Positions 1-10,874 of a stretch of 64,000 nt of DNA are shown here, piece by piece. Source of the stretch: Candidatus Heimdallarchaeum endolithica (lineage in GTDB: Archaea > Asgardarchaeota > Heimdallarchaeia > Heimdallarchaeales > Heimdallarchaeaceae); NCBI GenBank assembly GCA_021513715.1, contig CP084167.1, positions 62,001-126,000 on the forward strand, given 5' to 3'. A program made the translations under genes and the position numbers. Every line of letters begins with the position of its first letter. The first letter of the stretch is position 1. Under the pieces are notes generated by a model that did not search any database, was not told the origin of the DNA, and saw only the letters and a list, made by a program, of their open reading frames with translations.

Positions 1-902
1 CAAATAGCCTAATTGTTGAAGAAGATGATGAAATAGCGATAATAGATCCTGCAACTTGGACACACAATTTAAAGTTATTTTTGAAGTATAGAGATATAGA
101 TAAAATTAAAGATAATTATTCAGTAAAAAAGATATTTTTGACCCATGAGCATTGGGATCATATATTATCTAGTAGTTTCTATCAAGAAAAACTTGGTTTT
201 ACAATTTTGTGCCATAAACTAGAAAAAGATGCAGTTGAAAATGAAGAAATTCTTTTTACTCATATGTTTGACGATTACTCTATTTTAGAAAAAGAAATGA
301 GAATATCTACAATATCTAAGAAAATTATAAAAAAAGCCATAACCTGGATGTGGGGACCGTATAAGCCTATGAAAGTTTCAAACACTCTAAAAGAAGGGGA
401 TAGTTTTTTTGATAATCCGCAAATAAAAGTAATTGAGACTCCTAGCCATACTTTAGGTTCATTAAGTTTCTATATTCCTTCAGAAAAAATATTGTTTTCT
501 GGAGATTTAATAGACTTAGAACTAGGTGTAGGACTAGATTTAAACAACCCCCATTCAAGTGTAAAGGCAGGATTGCGTTCTTTAGAGAAAATAAAAAAAC
601 TTGATGTAGAAAAATTAATACCTGGACATGGAGAAATAGTAGAAGGAAAGAAAATAATACAAGACCTAATTGAAAAACGAATTCAAGAAACGAATTGTGT
701 TTATAATAAGTTAATAGAACTCCTAGAAACAAGTCCTAAAACTTTAAGGAGTCTAATAATTGGAGTCTTTCCTGAAAGTAGATGGAAAATTAATGTTTAT
801 TATTTACGTAAATATTTGATTTTTGCCTATCTGAATGAAATAAATAAAACAAAGGGTTTAAACATAGAGCAAAAGATGAATAAGACTCTAATTTCTTTAT
901 AA
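1..902 (+). CDS. Metallo-beta-lactamase-fold hydrolase (5' partial)
   Basis: The reading frame is open from base 3 to the stop at 900-902, so the gene begins upstream of the window. The upstream codons spell the usual first strands of the fold (IAIIDPATW). The metal-binding motif HxHxDH is present as HEHWDH (about nt 144-161), followed by SGD (about 499-507) and PGHGE (about 621-635), in the normal family order. A helical tail of about 80 residues follows, as in LACTB2-type or glyoxalase-II-like members. It is probably a cytosolic zinc-dependent thioesterase or nuclease-like hydrolase; the substrate cannot be told. It converges on the next gene with only a 6-bp gap. A TTG at 81 could be mistaken for the start, but it would cut off the first strands. 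Confidence 0.85.
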   Translation, partial: NSLIVEEDDEIAIIDPATWTHNLKLFLKYRDIDKIKDNYSVKKIFLTHEHWDHILSSSFYQEKLGFTILCHKLEKDAVENEEILFTHMFDDYSILEKEMRISTISKKIIKKAITWMWGPYKPMKVSNTLKEGDSFFDNPQIKVIETPSHTLGSLSFYIPSEKILFSGDLIDLELGVGLDLNNPHSSVKAGLRSLEKIKKLDVEKLIPGHGEIVEGKKIIQDLIEKRIQETNCVYNKLIELLETSPKTLRSLIIGVFPESRWKINVYYLRKYLIFAYLNEINKTKGLNIEQKMNKTLISL

Positions 903-908
903 GAAAAA

Positions 909-3881
909 TCAAAGAGGAACAAGGATATCGTACAAATTATTATCTCCTACTTTTTCTTTTAATAGTTCTTTTAATTTTTGATTAATATCACGATAAAAAT
1001 GGAGTTTCATTTCAGAACTTAATTGCCAAGTGTTCAACTCTTGATTTACAATTAAAATATTTTCTTTCATCCTTTTAATGGCATCTTCCATTGAAAAAAT
1101 TGATGAGAAAAGGATTCCTAGTTCTGAAATGTTTAGATTTATTGTGTTAGGTGTTAAATTTTGAACTTTTTGTAATAGTGAAAGAGTATATTTAAGTTCT
1201 GGAAAACTGATTAATTGTCCTTTCAATTCTTGGATTGTAAATTGTCCTATAATGTTAGCATCGATTAACTGTCTAAAAGGTTCAGTAAGTTCGTTGTATT
1301 CTCTAAAATAAGAAACGGTATAAAGATTTTCTAGTTGTTCTCTTATTTCCTTTGTAATAGTGTCTAATGATTTATTTGGTTCTTTATTTTTCAGAGCTAA
1401 ATTGATAGTAGAAGATAAATGAACAAGAGAATCTTGGATAACATCAACTTCTTCATTTTCAAGAAGTTTGATTTTAAGAATATCAAAAGGCAACTCTGGA
1501 AGAGCTATATAGAACTCTTCTTCAGTATCATTGTTATGTAATGAGTCATCTAGTAGAAACTCTCTAAAATAAAGAGAAAACTTTGATAATTGTCGTTTTA
1601 AGCTTTCACTTCCCACAAAAGCTTTTTTCCTTAAACCTAACTGTTGTTTTAAAATTTCTAATAAAGATGGTATCTCAATTTTATTAAAAACAACTTTATT
1701 TTTATCCAAAGAAGGAACCCATTTGTCTGAGGAGCCATATTCAACAGCTATTCTTCCTGCAGTAGTTGTTTCTGAAAATAATGCTTCCATTCCATAACTA
1801 AGAATTAAATTAGTTAGTGGAATATATGTAGCTTCACTTTTTCCAACTACTGCAATTCTGATAAAACCATATCCTGGGTAGATAGAATAATTTCTTACAA
1901 TTTCACGAAGATCATTATTTGTAATTAAGGATAATGTCATTGGATGTGTTAATTCTATGGTGTTTCCTACCATGAAAAAGTATCCTATTTCAAAAAAGTC
2001 TTGATATTTATTGAGAGGAGGAAGAAATCTAACAATATTATCGATTGTTATTATTAAAGGAGTTTCAACAAGCTGTAGAAGCTTCTTATATTTTATTTCT
2101 ACATCAAGTTCTTGGAAACGTTCTTCATTTAATGTTCTTATGAGAAAATCTAAAAATTCACAATTGTTAATGAAATACTTCTTATTTTTATAAGAAAAGA
2201 GAATTCCGTTTTCCAAATTATTGTTCTCAATTTCATCAATAACTGAAAGAAACTTGTCTATTGAAATTTCTTCTTCTTTTAGCGTTTTTTCCTGTTTTTT
2301 TAGACTTACAGCAATTACAAACTTATTGATGAAGTCTATATCCTTGTTTTTTTCTGCAAACTCTTCTAAGATTTTATAGTTTATTGAATATTTTACATTT
2401 GAAACGCTAAATGAGAATTTTTCATTTTCTTGATCAACTGAATCCCTGATTTTTGAGAAGTTTTTTGCCATTATTTTTCTATTTAATTCTATATAAGCTA
2501 TCATCTCTTTAAAAAACTGTAACTCATCTTCAAAAAAGGCATAATCTATATCGATATTGTTTACAGAATGTTTGGTTAGATTCTTTATTATCGAAATAAA
2601 GAAAGCTTTCATTCTGGTATCTTTCATTGATGCTTGTTCTACAATATCAAGTAAAATCTTAAGTTCTGGAGAGTTAGAACTCCTTTTTTCCATTTCAGAA
2701 AGGATTTCATGAGAAGTTAATTCTTTGCTTTTTTTCTCACCAAAAGTGTGTTGAATTGAGGATCTAGGATTGTAAGAATATCTGAGAATCTCTGATACTT
2801 TTTTTACTTTAAATCCTATATTACGAATTTCTTTGATCCAATTTCCTGTTTCTAGATCACTAGCAAATGAAAAAAGATTAAGAAATTTATCTTGACTAAG
2901 TTCTAAGATTGTTTTATTTTCAAGTTGTTCTGTGTCTATTGAATGTTGTTTATTTGCTTTATATAAGACATGAGCAAAATAAGCCATCACAGTTATACCA
3001 AAAGCTCGTTTTCTTTTTGAAAAAAGTGATTCTTCAGGATTTTCATTTAAAATTCGAATAAGTTCATTAGAAAAACTGTTCAATAGTCTAATGTTAAAAA
3101 ATTCATTATTTTTTTCTTGTTTTGCTTGACTTAAAGGAAAAATTGATGGAACCATGAAATTGTCTAATATTTGTAGTGATTCATTTTCCTCCTTTATTTT
3201 TCTGAATCTATCATAATTGTCCTTTATTTGAGAAGAAAAGCTACCCATAAAAAGTGATAGAGTTGGAAAAAATGGTTCTTCTTTCTTTGAGTTAATAATT
3301 GAAAGTAGCACTTCTGTCTCAGAAACAAAAGAGTTGAGCATTTTTAGAATGATTAACGTTCGAGAATCAATTTCTCTTGTATCTACTGATACACCAATAT
3401 GCAATGAAGATTTAAGGAAAGATTCTATTTCATTCATCATACTGTTTATAAGTTCACGTAATTTTGTTCCATCATCTTCAATTGATCTTAATGTAGGATT
3501 AAACAAACATTTTCTATACATTACAGCAGCTAAATTTTGCCAATCTTCAAATTCTTCAATATTTTTCTCAAGAACAGATAGAAAGGTATTAAGAAATTCT
3601 TCACCATAAAAACTGAATTTAGGAATGTTAAAAAGATGACTGAAAATCTCATTAGTATTGAATTTTTTCAATCGTTTATCTTTTTCTGAAGTTTCTTCCT
3701 TCTCTTCTTTTTTTCCTCCCTTACTTGATAAAACTTGCTTAATAATTTCTCTTGCTGGTTCTTGTGCTTTGTTTCTACTTAGCCCATAAGTACGAATAAG
3801 ATAGGTTACTACTAACCCAAAAGCGTCATCTCCATTTTCAATGATGTTTTCTTTAAGTTCATCAGTAATAAAGTAACTCAT
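909..3881 (-). CDS. Large protein of unknown function (990 aa)
   Basis: I do not recognise this protein. It has no signal peptide, membrane segment, Walker motif or metal site that I can see. Composition is predicted mostly alpha-helical, with a short lysine/glutamate-rich stretch near residues 52-72 that looks like a linker after a small N-terminal helical domain of about 50 residues. The rest has no obvious internal repeat. A TATA-like sequence (ttttaaagg, about 3906-3914) sits about 25-30 nt before the ATG, fitting leaderless transcription from its own promoter. It converges on the MBL-fold gene. Its length, low complexity bias and lack of motifs suggest a lineage-specific cytosolic scaffold, but that is inference. 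Confidence 0.8.
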   Translation of the reverse strand: MSYFITDELKENIIENGDDAFGLVVTYLIRTYGLSRNKAQEPAREIIKQVLSSKGGKKEEKEETSEKDKRLKKFNTNEIFSHLFNIPKFSFYGEEFLNTFLSVLEKNIEEFEDWQNLAAVMYRKCLFNPTLRSIEDDGTKLRELINSMMNEIESFLKSSLHIGVSVDTREIDSRTLIILKMLNSFVSETEVLLSIINSKKEEPFFPTLSLFMGSFSSQIKDNYDRFRKIKEENESLQILDNFMVPSIFPLSQAKQEKNNEFFNIRLLNSFSNELIRILNENPEESLFSKRKRAFGITVMAYFAHVLYKANKQHSIDTEQLENKTILELSQDKFLNLFSFASDLETGNWIKEIRNIGFKVKKVSEILRYSYNPRSSIQHTFGEKKSKELTSHEILSEMEKRSSNSPELKILLDIVEQASMKDTRMKAFFISIIKNLTKHSVNNIDIDYAFFEDELQFFKEMIAYIELNRKIMAKNFSKIRDSVDQENEKFSFSVSNVKYSINYKILEEFAEKNKDIDFINKFVIAVSLKKQEKTLKEEEISIDKFLSVIDEIENNNLENGILFSYKNKKYFINNCEFLDFLIRTLNEERFQELDVEIKYKKLLQLVETPLIITIDNIVRFLPPLNKYQDFFEIGYFFMVGNTIELTHPMTLSLITNNDLREIVRNYSIYPGYGFIRIAVVGKSEATYIPLTNLILSYGMEALFSETTTAGRIAVEYGSSDKWVPSLDKNKVVFNKIEIPSLLEILKQQLGLRKKAFVGSESLKRQLSKFSLYFREFLLDDSLHNNDTEEEFYIALPELPFDILKIKLLENEEVDVIQDSLVHLSSTINLALKNKEPNKSLDTITKEIREQLENLYTVSYFREYNELTEPFRQLIDANIIGQFTIQELKGQLISFPELKYTLSLLQKVQNLTPNTINLNISELGILFSSIFSMEDAIKRMKENILIVNQELNTWQLSSEMKLHFYRDINQKLKELLKEKVGDNNLYDILVPL

Positions 3882-3933
3882 TGTCTAACTTTACAAAAAA
3901 AGACTTTCCTTTAAAATCTATTGATTCTCTAAG

Positions 3934-4067
3934 AAAGCATGTCCAAACATTAATTTAATCAATGTGGGAGGTTGTGTTGGTTGGAAATAAGTCTTCTTTC
4001 CTAATATTAAAACCGCCAAAAGGTAAGAGAGTTCTTAAAGGTTAATAAACCTTCCTTAGAGCACTGG
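3934..4067 (-). mobile_element. Solo IS end (left arm of inverted pair)
   Basis: About 134 bp that closely match, in inverted orientation, the IS end at 9652-9784. Shared blocks include the terminal aaagcatgtcc, the run gattgtgttggttgg/ggttgtgttggttgg, tcttctttcctaatatta, gagagtt.ttaaaggttaat and ttagagcact. The first bases also match the termini of the two longer IS copies at 9790-10798 and 35713-36732. No transposase sequence remains here. It is a leftover end of the same IS group. Confidence 0.75.
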
Positions 4068-4263
4068 TCGTAGTGTCTAGTTTTTAGTTTTTTTAAAAAG
4101 ATGTTCTCGTCGATTAAAATTTCTTCAAACAAAAATATTATGACCTTTCATAGTGTATTTCGTGGAGAAAGTTTATTAATCATCCACCCTTTAGTTTAAT
4201 TAAAAAAAAGTGTAACCCCTCTATGTGGAGTTATCATTAGTTAATTGAAAAGAAGGAGTTTTT

Positions 4264-7200
4264 ATGATAAAAAAAAAGAATAAAAAAATTCTATTTGTAT
4301 TGATGCTGACATTATTATTAAATTCCATTGCAACTAAAATGGATAAACACGAAGAATTACTTTTTCAACCTAATGTGAACTCTTCGATTAACAACATTAG
4401 AGATGTCACCTTATCCCTTAGTGAACACGAAACAATACAAATATCTTCAGATAGTGATTTCAGTGCTTTTCCTGGTTCAGGAACAGAGGAAGATCCCTAT
4501 ATTATTGAAGGATACAACATTACAACTGATGCAGATAATGGTATTCATATCCAAGACACTACAAAATACTTTATTATACGCAATTGTTATATAGATGCTT
4601 ATAAACGAGGAGTTTATATTTCAAATGTTGCCAACAATACAGCAAAAATCATTAACAATACTATAACAAACAATAACTACGATGGAATATACTTGCGTTA
4701 TTCTGATTTTGCTACTATTACTAATAATACTATAACAAATAATGGGCAAGGAATATACTTGGGGGATTCTGTTAATGCTACTATTACTGGTAACACTCTA
4801 ATAAACAATAACGGGAATGGAATACAAGTGGCTTGGTCTTCTAATTTTGCTACTATTACTTGTAATACTCTAACAAACAATACCGGGGATGGAATATACT
4901 TGGAATATTCTTCTGATTTTGCTACTATTACTTGTAATACTATAACAAACAATACCGGGGATGGAATATATTTATATTCTTCTGATTTTGCTACTATTAC
5001 TTGTAATACTATAACAAACAATAACGAGTATGGAGGAATATACTTGTATGGAGGAATAAACATAGGTTGGTCTGATTTTGCTACTATTACTTGTAATACT
5101 ATAACAAACAATAACTGGGTTGGAATACACTTGGCGGGTTCTTCTAATGCTACTATTACTTGTAATACTATAACAAATAATGACTACGATGGAATATACT
5201 TGGAATATTCTTCTGCTAATGCTAATATTACTTGTAATACTATAACAAATAACGGGAATGGAATATACTTGTATTATTCTTCTGATTTTGCTACTATTAC
5301 TTGTAATACTATAACAAATAACGGGAAGGGAATATTCTTGCGTTCTTCTGATTATGCTTCTATTACCGACAATACTATAATAGACAATAACGACGATGGA
5401 ATATACTTGTATTCTTCTGATTATGCTACTATTACTTGTAATACTATAACAAATAACGGGAAGGGAATATTCTTGCGTTCTTCTGATTATGCTTCTATTA
5501 CCGACAATACTATAATAGACAATAACGACGATGGAATATACTTGGAGGGTTCTGCTAATGCTACTATTACTTGTAATACTATAACAAACAATAACTACGA
5601 TGGAATACACTTGGAGGATTCTGCTAATGCTACTATTACTTGTAATACTATAACAAACAATACTATAACGGACAATGACGGGGTTGGAATAGGTTTGTAT
5701 TATTCTGCTAATGCTACTATTACTGATAATATCTTTATTAATGATGGACTGCTTATTTATAGCGATGAAATTAGTTTTTATTCCTCTTTAACTGTAGAGG
5801 ACAACTTGGTAAATGGAAAACCTTTAGGCTATTTTTTCAATGCTTCTAATATGGTTATTGATCAATCGGATTACTATGGTCAGCTTATTCTAATTAACTG
5901 TTCTCATCTTACCATTGCTAACCAAAACTTGAGTTATACTGATATTGGTCTATTTGGATTGTATTGCAACTATCTAAATATTACCTATAATATTATAACA
6001 AATAACAGGTATGGAATAGATTTGTGGTATTCTTCTTCTGCTACTATTACTTGTAATACTATAACAAACAATGACTGGGAGGGAATAGGTTTGTGGTATT
6101 CTTCTTCTGCTACTATTACTTGTAATACTATAACAGACAATAACTGGGAGGGAATACACTTGGAATATTCTTCTTCTTCTGCTATTATTACTTGTAATAC
6201 TATAACAGACAATAAAGACGAGGGAATAGGTTTGTATTCTTCTGCTAATGCTACTATTACTAATAATACTATAACAAACAATAACTACGATGGAATATAC
6301 TTGGAGGGTTCTGCTAATGCTACTATTACTTGTAATACTATAACAAATAATGACTACGATGGAATACACTTGGCGGGTTCTGCTAACGCTACTATTACTT
6401 GTAATACTATAACAAACAATAACTACGATGGAATAAAGTTGCATTCTTCTGCTAATGCTACTATTGTAATGAATTTAATTTTGAACAATACGGAATATGG
6501 AATATACTTGTATTACTCTTCTGATTTTGCTACTATTACTTGTAATACTATAACAAACAATGACTGGGAGGGAATATTCTTGCGTTCTTCTGATTATGCT
6601 TCTATTACCAACAATACTATAACAAACAATAACTACGATGGAATATACTTGGAGGGTTCTGCTAATGCTACTATTACTTGTAATACTATAACAAACAATA
6701 ACTACGATGGAATACACTTGGAGGGTTCTGCTAATGCTACTATTGTAATGAATTTAATTATGAACAATACGGAATATGGAATATACTTGTATTCTTCTGC
6801 TAATGCTAATATTTACTCTAATTTTTTTATAGATAACAATTTTCAAGGATCCTCTCAAGCTTATGATTCTGGTCAAGAAAACATATGGTATAACAATACA
6901 ACACAAATAGGTAATTATTGGTCTGATTGGAATGGCATAGGTTCTTATCCTATTGATGGTTATAGCAACTCTGTTGACCTTTATCCTATTAATGATACTG
7001 ATAGTGACGGAATTGATGATGGAGAAGAAGTTAATACTTACGGTACTGATCCTTTAGATTCTGATACTGATGGTGACGGAATTGATGATGGAGAAGAAGT
7101 TAATGCTTATAGTACTGATCCTTTAGATTCTGATACTGATAGTGACGGAATTGATGATGGAGAAGAAGTTAATACTTATGTTACTAACCCTCTCAAAACT

Positions 7201-9363
7201 GATACTGATGATGATGGAATTGATGATGGAGAAGAGGTTTACACTTATATTACCGATCCTTTAGATTCTGATACTGACAGCGATGGTATGCCTGATGGTT
7301 GGGAAGTAGAGAACAGTTTGGATCCTCTAGCTGATGACTCTTCTTCTGACCCTGATTCTGATGGTTTAACTAATTTAGAAGAATATTCAAACTCCACCAA
7401 CCCTAATGATTCTGATACTGATAGTGACGGAATTGATGATGGAGAAGAAGTTAATGCTTATAGTACTGATCCTTTAGATTCTGATACTGATAGTGACGGA
7501 ATTGATGATGGAGAAGAAGTTAATACTTATGTTACTAACCCTCTCAAAACTGATACTGATGATGATGGAATTGATGATGGAGAAGAGGTTTACACTTATA
7601 TTACCGATCCTTTAGATTCTGATACTGACAGCGATGGTATGCCTGATGGTTGGGAAGTAGAGAACAGTTTGGATCCTCTAACTGATGACTCTTCTTCTGA
7701 CCCTGATTCTGATGGTTTAACTAATTTAGAAGAATATCAAGCTGGTACTGATCCTTTAGATTCTGATACTGATGCAGATGGTTTATCTGATAGTGACGAA
7801 GTTACCACTTACAATACTGACCCTAATGATTCTGACACTGACGGTGATGGTATGCCTGATGGTTGGGAAGTAGAGAACAGTTTGGATCCTCTAACTGATG
7901 ACTCTTCTTCTGACCCTGATTCTGATGGTTTAACTAATTTAGAAGAATATCAAGCTGGTACTGATCCTTTAGATTCTGATACTGATGCAGATGGTTTATC
8001 TGATAGTGACGAAGTTACCACTTACAATACCGACCCTAATGATTCTGACACTGACGGTGATGGTATACCTGATGGTTGGGAAGTAGAGAACAGTTTGGAT
8101 CCTCTAACTGATGACTCTTCTTCTGACCCTGATTTTGATGGTTTAACTAATTTAGAAGAATATCTATCAAATACCGACCCTAATGATTCTGACACTGATG
8201 GTGACGGAATTGATGATGGCGACGAAGTTAATACTTATGGTACTGACCCTACATTGTCTGATACTGACAGCGATGGTATACCTGATGGTTGGGAAGTAGA
8301 GAATGATTTAGACCCCTTAACTGATGATTCTGCAGAGGATCCTGATTCTGATGGTTTAACTAATTTAGAAGAATATCTATCAAATACCGACCCTAATGAT
8401 TCTGACACTGATGCAGATGGTTTATCTGATAGTGACGAAGTTACCACTTACAATACTGACCCTAATGATTCTGATACTGATAGTGATAGTATACCTGATG
8501 GTTGGGAAGTAGAGAACAGTTTGGATCCTCTAACTGATGACTCTTCTTCTGACCCTGATTTTGATGGTTTAACTAACTTAGAAGAATATCAAGCTGGTAC
8601 TGATCCTTTAGATTCTGATACTGATGCAGATGGTTTATCTGATAGTGACGAAGTTACCACTTACAATACTGACCCTAATGATTCTGACACTGACGGTGAT
8701 GGTATACCTGATGGTTGGGAAGTAGAGAACAGTTTGGATCCTCTAACTGATGACTCTTCTTCTGACCCTGATTCTGATGGTTTAACTAATTTAGAAGAAT
8801 ATCAAGCTGGTACTGATCCTTTAGATTCTGATACTGATGCAGATGGTTTATCTGATAGTGACGAAGTTACCACTTACAATACTGACCCTAATGATTCTGA
8901 CACTGACGGTGATGGTATACCTGATGGTTGGGAAGTAGAGAACAGTTTGGATCCTCTAACTGATGACTCTTCTTCTGACCCTGATTTTGATGGTTTAACT
9001 AATTTAGAAGAATATCTATCAAATACCGACCCTAATGATTCTGACACTGATGGTGACGGAATTGATGATGGCGACGAAGTTAATACTTATGGTACTGACC
9101 CTACATTGTCTGACACTGATGGTGATGGTATGCCTGATGGTTGGGAAGTAGAGAATGATTTAGACCCCTTAACTGATGATTCTGCAGAGGATCCTGATGG
9201 TGATGGTTTAACTAATTTAGAAGAGTATCAAGCAAGTACAGACCCCCAAATACCTAATACTCAGGGTAAAAAAATAAATACAACTGCTATTATTGTTATT
9301 GCTTCAGTTTTTGGTGCTGTTAGTATTGGAGGATTAGTTTTTCTATTTATTCGACGAAGATAG
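4264..9363 (+). CDS. Giant surface protein: NosD-like beta-helix plus TSP3 repeats
   Basis: A 1699-residue exported, membrane-anchored protein. Residues 1-25 form a lysine-rich signal peptide. Residues about 60-880 are right-handed beta-helix repeats of NosD/PbH1 type (about 22-24 residues, ITxNTITNNxxxGIYL). About 17 of them carry cysteine in ITCNT. A NosD-typical closing element (GNYWSDW...YPI) follows near 890-905. Residues about 910-1660 are aspartate-rich DxDxDGxxD repeats of thrombospondin type 3/EF-hand-like kind that should bind calcium. A single C-terminal helix (about 1673-1695) ends in RRR, giving an extracellular protein anchored in the membrane. The start has a strong Shine-Dalgarno (aaggag, 4252-4257), unlike most single genes here. 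Repeats are nearly identical at DNA level, so recent expansion is likely. Role: adhesion, glycan binding or cell-envelope contact is inferred. Confidence 0.9.
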   Translation: MIKKKNKKILFVLMLTLLLNSIATKMDKHEELLFQPNVNSSINNIRDVTLSLSEHETIQISSDSDFSAFPGSGTEEDPYIIEGYNITTDADNGIHIQDTTKYFIIRNCYIDAYKRGVYISNVANNTAKIINNTITNNNYDGIYLRYSDFATITNNTITNNGQGIYLGDSVNATITGNTLINNNGNGIQVAWSSNFATITCNTLTNNTGDGIYLEYSSDFATITCNTITNNTGDGIYLYSSDFATITCNTITNNNEYGGIYLYGGINIGWSDFATITCNTITNNNWVGIHLAGSSNATITCNTITNNDYDGIYLEYSSANANITCNTITNNGNGIYLYYSSDFATITCNTITNNGKGIFLRSSDYASITDNTIIDNNDDGIYLYSSDYATITCNTITNNGKGIFLRSSDYASITDNTIIDNNDDGIYLEGSANATITCNTITNNNYDGIHLEDSANATITCNTITNNTITDNDGVGIGLYYSANATITDNIFINDGLLIYSDEISFYSSLTVEDNLVNGKPLGYFFNASNMVIDQSDYYGQLILINCSHLTIANQNLSYTDIGLFGLYCNYLNITYNIITNNRYGIDLWYSSSATITCNTITNNDWEGIGLWYSSSATITCNTITDNNWEGIHLEYSSSSAIITCNTITDNKDEGIGLYSSANATITNNTITNNNYDGIYLEGSANATITCNTITNNDYDGIHLAGSANATITCNTITNNNYDGIKLHSSANATIVMNLILNNTEYGIYLYYSSDFATITCNTITNNDWEGIFLRSSDYASITNNTITNNNYDGIYLEGSANATITCNTITNNNYDGIHLEGSANATIVMNLIMNNTEYGIYLYSSANANIYSNFFIDNNFQGSSQAYDSGQENIWYNNTTQIGNYWSDWNGIGSYPIDGYSNSVDLYPINDTDSDGIDDGEEVNTYGTDPLDSDTDGDGIDDGEEVNAYSTDPLDSDTDSDGIDDGEEVNTYVTNPLKTDTDDDGIDDGEEVYTYITDPLDSDTDSDGMPDGWEVENSLDPLADDSSSDPDSDGLTNLEEYSNSTNPNDSDTDSDGIDDGEEVNAYSTDPLDSDTDSDGIDDGEEVNTYVTNPLKTDTDDDGIDDGEEVYTYITDPLDSDTDSDGMPDGWEVENSLDPLTDDSSSDPDSDGLTNLEEYQAGTDPLDSDTDADGLSDSDEVTTYNTDPNDSDTDGDGMPDGWEVENSLDPLTDDSSSDPDSDGLTNLEEYQAGTDPLDSDTDADGLSDSDEVTTYNTDPNDSDTDGDGIPDGWEVENSLDPLTDDSSSDPDFDGLTNLEEYLSNTDPNDSDTDGDGIDDGDEVNTYGTDPTLSDTDSDGIPDGWEVENDLDPLTDDSAEDPDSDGLTNLEEYLSNTDPNDSDTDADGLSDSDEVTTYNTDPNDSDTDSDSIPDGWEVENSLDPLTDDSSSDPDFDGLTNLEEYQAGTDPLDSDTDADGLSDSDEVTTYNTDPNDSDTDGDGIPDGWEVENSLDPLTDDSSSDPDSDGLTNLEEYQAGTDPLDSDTDADGLSDSDEVTTYNTDPNDSDTDGDGIPDGWEVENSLDPLTDDSSSDPDFDGLTNLEEYLSNTDPNDSDTDGDGIDDGDEVNTYGTDPTLSDTDGDGMPDGWEVENDLDPLTDDSAEDPDGDGLTNLEEYQASTDPQIPNTQGKKINTTAIIVIASVFGAVSIGGLVFLFIRRR
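4650..6830 (+). repeat. Tandem beta-helix coding repeats (~66-72 bp unit)
   Basis: Degenerate to near-perfect repeats whose core reads gctactattacttgtaatac followed by tataacaaacaataac and ggaatatacttg. The block encoding [17 protein letters not shown] occurs twice almost unchanged (about 5333-5415 and 5465-5545). A non-repeated insert of about 230 bp (about 5745-5990) splits the array in two. Several minus-strand open frames in this stretch are by-products of the repeat and are not genes. Confidence 0.85.
6994..9240 (+). repeat. Tandem TSP3/EF-hand-like coding repeats
   Basis: Repeats built on gatactgatagtgacgg (DTDSDG). A segment of about 300 bp is duplicated (about 7093-7390 and 7435-7735) with only a few changed bases (for example LADD versus LTDD). 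A second unit, beginning [18 protein letters not shown] and ending DGLTNLEEY, is repeated four times between about 7735 and 9010. Point differences (DSDG/DFDG, GMPDG/GIPDG) are shuffled between units, which fits unequal crossing-over or gene conversion. Confidence 0.85.
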
Positions 9364-9365
9364 CC

Positions 9366-9408
9366 CATTTTTCTATTTTTGTAATTTTTTTCTTTTCTCT
9401 TTTTCATT
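9366..9408 (+). terminator. T-rich terminator after surface protein gene
   Basis: Several runs of five to seven T directly after the stop codon, the usual archaeal intrinsic termination signal. No stable hairpin precedes it. Confidence 0.5.
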
Positions 9409-9462
9409 ATCTGAGACTATTTCTTACTTTTTATTATCAACTTTTTCTTTACTGATTTTTTA

Positions 9463-9784
9463 TTGTGGAGAATCAAGAAGAGCATTTCTTTTAGGAGGAA
9501 TGACAAGAATGAGAGCAGGTTTTTATCTCTCTCAACTTCCTCAATCCAAGCTATTCCCTCTATCCTTGCAATCGCTACCAGAGTTACTATTACCCACCTC
9601 TCTGCTATCCTCTTCCTATCTCTCTTACCAGTTCTCGAAGGTTTTTTTACAAGTGCTCTAAGGGGGGTTCATTAACCTTTAATAACTCTCTTCCCTTGTG
9701 GGTTTTCTAATATTAGGAAAGAAGATATTCTTCCAACCAACACAATCCCCTACATTAATAAGAATTAATTTTCGGATATGCTTT
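9463..9784 (-). mobile_element. Truncated IS remnant with transposase N-terminus
   Basis: The minus strand of about 9470-9600 encodes WVIVTLVAIARIEGIAW, which lines up with WVI...IARIEGIAW in the transposase of the IS copy immediately to the right. The rest of the transposase is missing. The outer end (about 9652-9784) is the inverted partner of 3934-4067. The end at 9784 abuts the next IS copy almost end to end (9790). A 70-residue plus-strand frame across this remnant is chance. Confidence 0.7.
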
Positions 9785-9789
9785 CTAAG

Positions 9790-10798
9790 AAGCATGTCTT
9801 AAAATTCCTTTTCACCTGCTAAACGGTACGAAGGAGTAAAAGGTAGTTGTAACAGAGGAGAAAACTGTAAAGAGTAGAAAGAATAGTAGAAGGTAAAAGA
9901 TCAAGGATGGGGGAAGAGAGAGTTTGAGGAGACTAAACCAAAGACATGTTCAACACTACTACGATACTCGGGTGGTGATTATGGTGATAGAGATCAGGGT
10001 AGAGACGATGAGCTTGAACTATTGATCCAAGAGGAGGAGAGGGATAACGAGCATTACTTTTTTGGGGAATAACAGGAAAAAAGGAATGTTGGCTAAGAAG
10101 ACCGACGATATTTTCTGTCAAGTAGGGGTAGTCACCATAAAATCTCAAAAAAGGTCTCAAGAGTGCAGGAGGAAGTTTCTGCCATAGCAAACCGAAGACT
10201 TTACTATCGTAAGTGTTACTATTAGAATGAGCTAGGGAGACTATTGCTCTGGAGGGTAAACCAATAATAAGGTGTATGTTCCAGAAAATTTTGGCGGTTT
10301 TCTTTAGTGACCCTCTTAACCACTTGAGAAAACGCCAAACAGAAGCTTAACGAATTTTAAACCCTGAACTGTCCACCGATATTGCTTTCAACCCTTTTTT
10401 TCTCACTATTTCGCCCCTTAAATCTATTATCCTCTGCTCTAAGATTTTACTTTCTGTTGCTCTCCACACTGCATGAAAAGTAGATTTAGAAGGAATATTC
10501 CTCATCCACCCCTCTTCTATCAAAAAAGCGCATAGAGACAACTTTTCCTCTAACTTCCTCCAAGCTATCCCTTCTATTCTTGCAATGATTGTTATTGCTA
10601 ATATTACCCATCTTTCTTTCTGCTATTCTCTTTCTCCCTCTCTTACTTTCTCTCGTTTCCTCTTTCACCAGTTTCTTAAGGAAAGGTTCATTAATGATTA
10701 TGAATTCTATTACTTTGTGGGGGTCTAAAATCTGGAAATGTGTCATACTTCCGACATAAACCCCCACATTAATAAAAATTAATTTTTGGACATGCTTT
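9790..10798 (-). mobile_element. Decayed IS copy 1 (IS5-like DDE element)
   Basis: About 1.0 kb bounded by inverted termini (left aagcatgtc at 9790, right ggacatgctt ending at 10798). It aligns along its length with 35713-36732, sharing for example aaacggtacgaaggagtaaa near the left end. The transposase is read on the minus strand and is broken by frameshifts. A direct target duplication is not clear from the flanks. Confidence 0.8.
9933..10767 (-). pseudogene. Broken DDE transposase, IS copy 1
   Basis: Three minus-strand pieces in different frames together give one DDE transposase of IS5/transposase_11 type. The N-terminal piece contains IARIEGIAW. The middle contains ISVDSSGF, which fits the first catalytic aspartate. 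The C-terminal piece contains FYGDYPYLTENIV (second aspartate region), and in another frame YRSSVEHVFGLV, which fits the final glutamate of a DDE motif. Frame changes near 10590, just after ISVDSSGF (about 10350) and again near 9950 mean no intact protein can be made unless the shifts are sequencing errors. The same kind of decay is seen in copy 2. The family call rests on motif pattern only. Confidence 0.7.
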
Positions 10799-10874
10799 AA
10801 ACTATAAATAAACTAGTTAAAATTTTTAAAATTACTATTATCTAGAGTACTACAGAAAGAAAAAAGTAGAAAAA

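Noticed and set aside
442..732. Minus-strand frame opposite the MBL-fold gene
   Set aside because: Opposite strand of a gene with intact catalytic motifs; leucine/phenylalanine-rich low-complexity product typical of antisense to AT-rich coding DNA.
4698..6717. Long minus-strand open frames of up to about 210 codons inside the beta-helix gene
   Set aside because: They arise from the 3-base-periodic repeat itself, have strongly repetitive hydrophobic sequence, no promoter, and lie fully inside a clear gene.
4650..6830. Regular short repeats that might suggest a CRISPR array
   Set aside because: Repeats stay in one reading frame and encode a beta-helix; there are no unique spacers and no cas genes in the window.
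9463..9675. Plus-strand 70-codon frame
   Set aside because: Lies antisense over the truncated transposase remnant, which has recognisable similarity on the minus strand.
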